A stretch of DNA of 5,834 nt, from the NCBI GenBank assembly GCA_021443065.1, contig JABUUR010000126.1:1-5834 (forward strand), read 5' to 3'. Both the position numbers and the translations under genes were made by a program. A model generated the notes under the pieces. That model searched no databases. It saw nothing but the letters and a program-made list of their open reading frames with translations, and was not told the DNA's origin. How positions within the stretch are numbered: the stretch's first letter is position 1; every line of letters begins with the position of its first letter. This DNA is from Fibrobacter sp. Lineage in GTDB: Bacteria; Fibrobacterota; Fibrobacteria; Fibrobacterales; Fibrobacteraceae. Positions 5,544 to 5,834 of this stretch are shown piece by piece.

Positions 5544-5834
5544 ATGCGTTTTTTCAAGAATGTGCTTGTTATGCTTGCCCTCGGGGCGACTCTTTCCTTT
5601 GCCATGACCGCAAACGAGGCCATGGAAAAATCCAAGGAGTGGTTCAAGTCGGGCAAGGCCTGGAGCCTGAGTTTCAAGGTCCAGGTATTCTATGCGGATT
5701 CTCCGGACATTACCTCCCAGATGGGCAACTTGACTGTAGCCGAAGGGGACAGGTTCAAACTGGAACTAGGCGATATCCAGTTCTACAGTGACGGCAAGAG
5801 CCTGTGGCAGTACAACGTGGAGCAAAAGCAGGTC
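5544..5834 (+). CDS. lolA: LolA-like outer-membrane lipoprotein carrier, 5' part only
   Basis: An open frame of 97 codons starts at ATG 5544, just after AAGGTGG, and runs off the end of the window. Residues 1-20 (MRFFKNVLVMLALGATLSFA) form a signal peptide. The mature part has AMEKSKEWFKSGKAWSLSF, then EGDRFKLEL (68-75) and YSDGKSLWQYNVEQKQV (81-97). This resembles the LolA core, where a DRFRWE-like strand is followed by S-D-G-x-x-L-W-x-Y and Q-V. LolA is a periplasmic chaperone of about 200 residues that carries lipoproteins released by LolCDE to the outer membrane, so roughly half is visible. The name is a family-level call: LolA-like paralogues exist and the rest of the protein is needed. 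It is divergent from the barrel operon. A + strand frame at 5516-5791 covering the same DNA is a shadow. Confidence 0.8.
   Translation, partial: MRFFKNVLVMLALGATLSFAMTANEAMEKSKEWFKSGKAWSLSFKVQVFYADSPDITSQMGNLTVAEGDRFKLELGDIQFYSDGKSLWQYNVEQKQV

Noticed and set aside
5516..5791. 91-codon + strand frame at the right edge
   Set aside because: It overlaps the lolA-like frame that has a strong ribosome binding site, signal peptide and family motifs; this one has none.

Overview
This 5.8 kb window looks like an ordinary chromosomal segment of a Gram-negative (two-membrane) bacterium. A LolA-type lipoprotein carrier, a signal-peptide-bearing beta-barrel protein, a lipobox lipoprotein and an OpgC-type membrane protein all point to an outer membrane. 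Coding DNA is moderately GC-rich and the gaps between genes are AT-rich. The gene styles and the dispersed GTCATCCCGGG-type palindromes recall Fibrobacter or a relative, but this is an impression from reading, not a database match.

Layout from left to right: the 3' part of a CAU-anticodon tRNA on the + strand and its hairpin terminator (1-104); a minus-strand gene for a divergent GT5 glycogen/starch-synthase-like protein (139-1596); an AT-rich divergent intergenic region (1597-1764); a plus-strand lipoprotein gene (1765-2826) with a hairpin terminator (2849-2879); a 58-bp-period mosaic array of palindromic repeats (2880-3065); a short hairpin-rich spacer; one further isolated repeat copy (3167-3192) that also encodes the end of the next gene; a minus-strand pair, outer-membrane barrel (4260-5396) followed 12 nt later by an OpgC-family acyltransferase-like protein (3168-4247); a divergent promoter region (5397-5543); and the first 97 codons of a lolA-like gene on the + strand that runs off the window.

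Functionally the right half is about the cell envelope: an outer-membrane barrel, a polytopic protein of the family that decorates periplasmic glucans, and a periplasmic lipoprotein carrier read divergently. The left half holds a storage-polysaccharide-type glycosyltransferase whose signature substrate-binding motifs are largely replaced, so its activity is doubtful. I see no CRISPR array, insertion sequence, phage gene or evident new defence system. The most notable points are the repeat array, the repeat copy that supplies the stop codon and last residues of the OpgC-like protein, and the degenerate GT5 enzyme.
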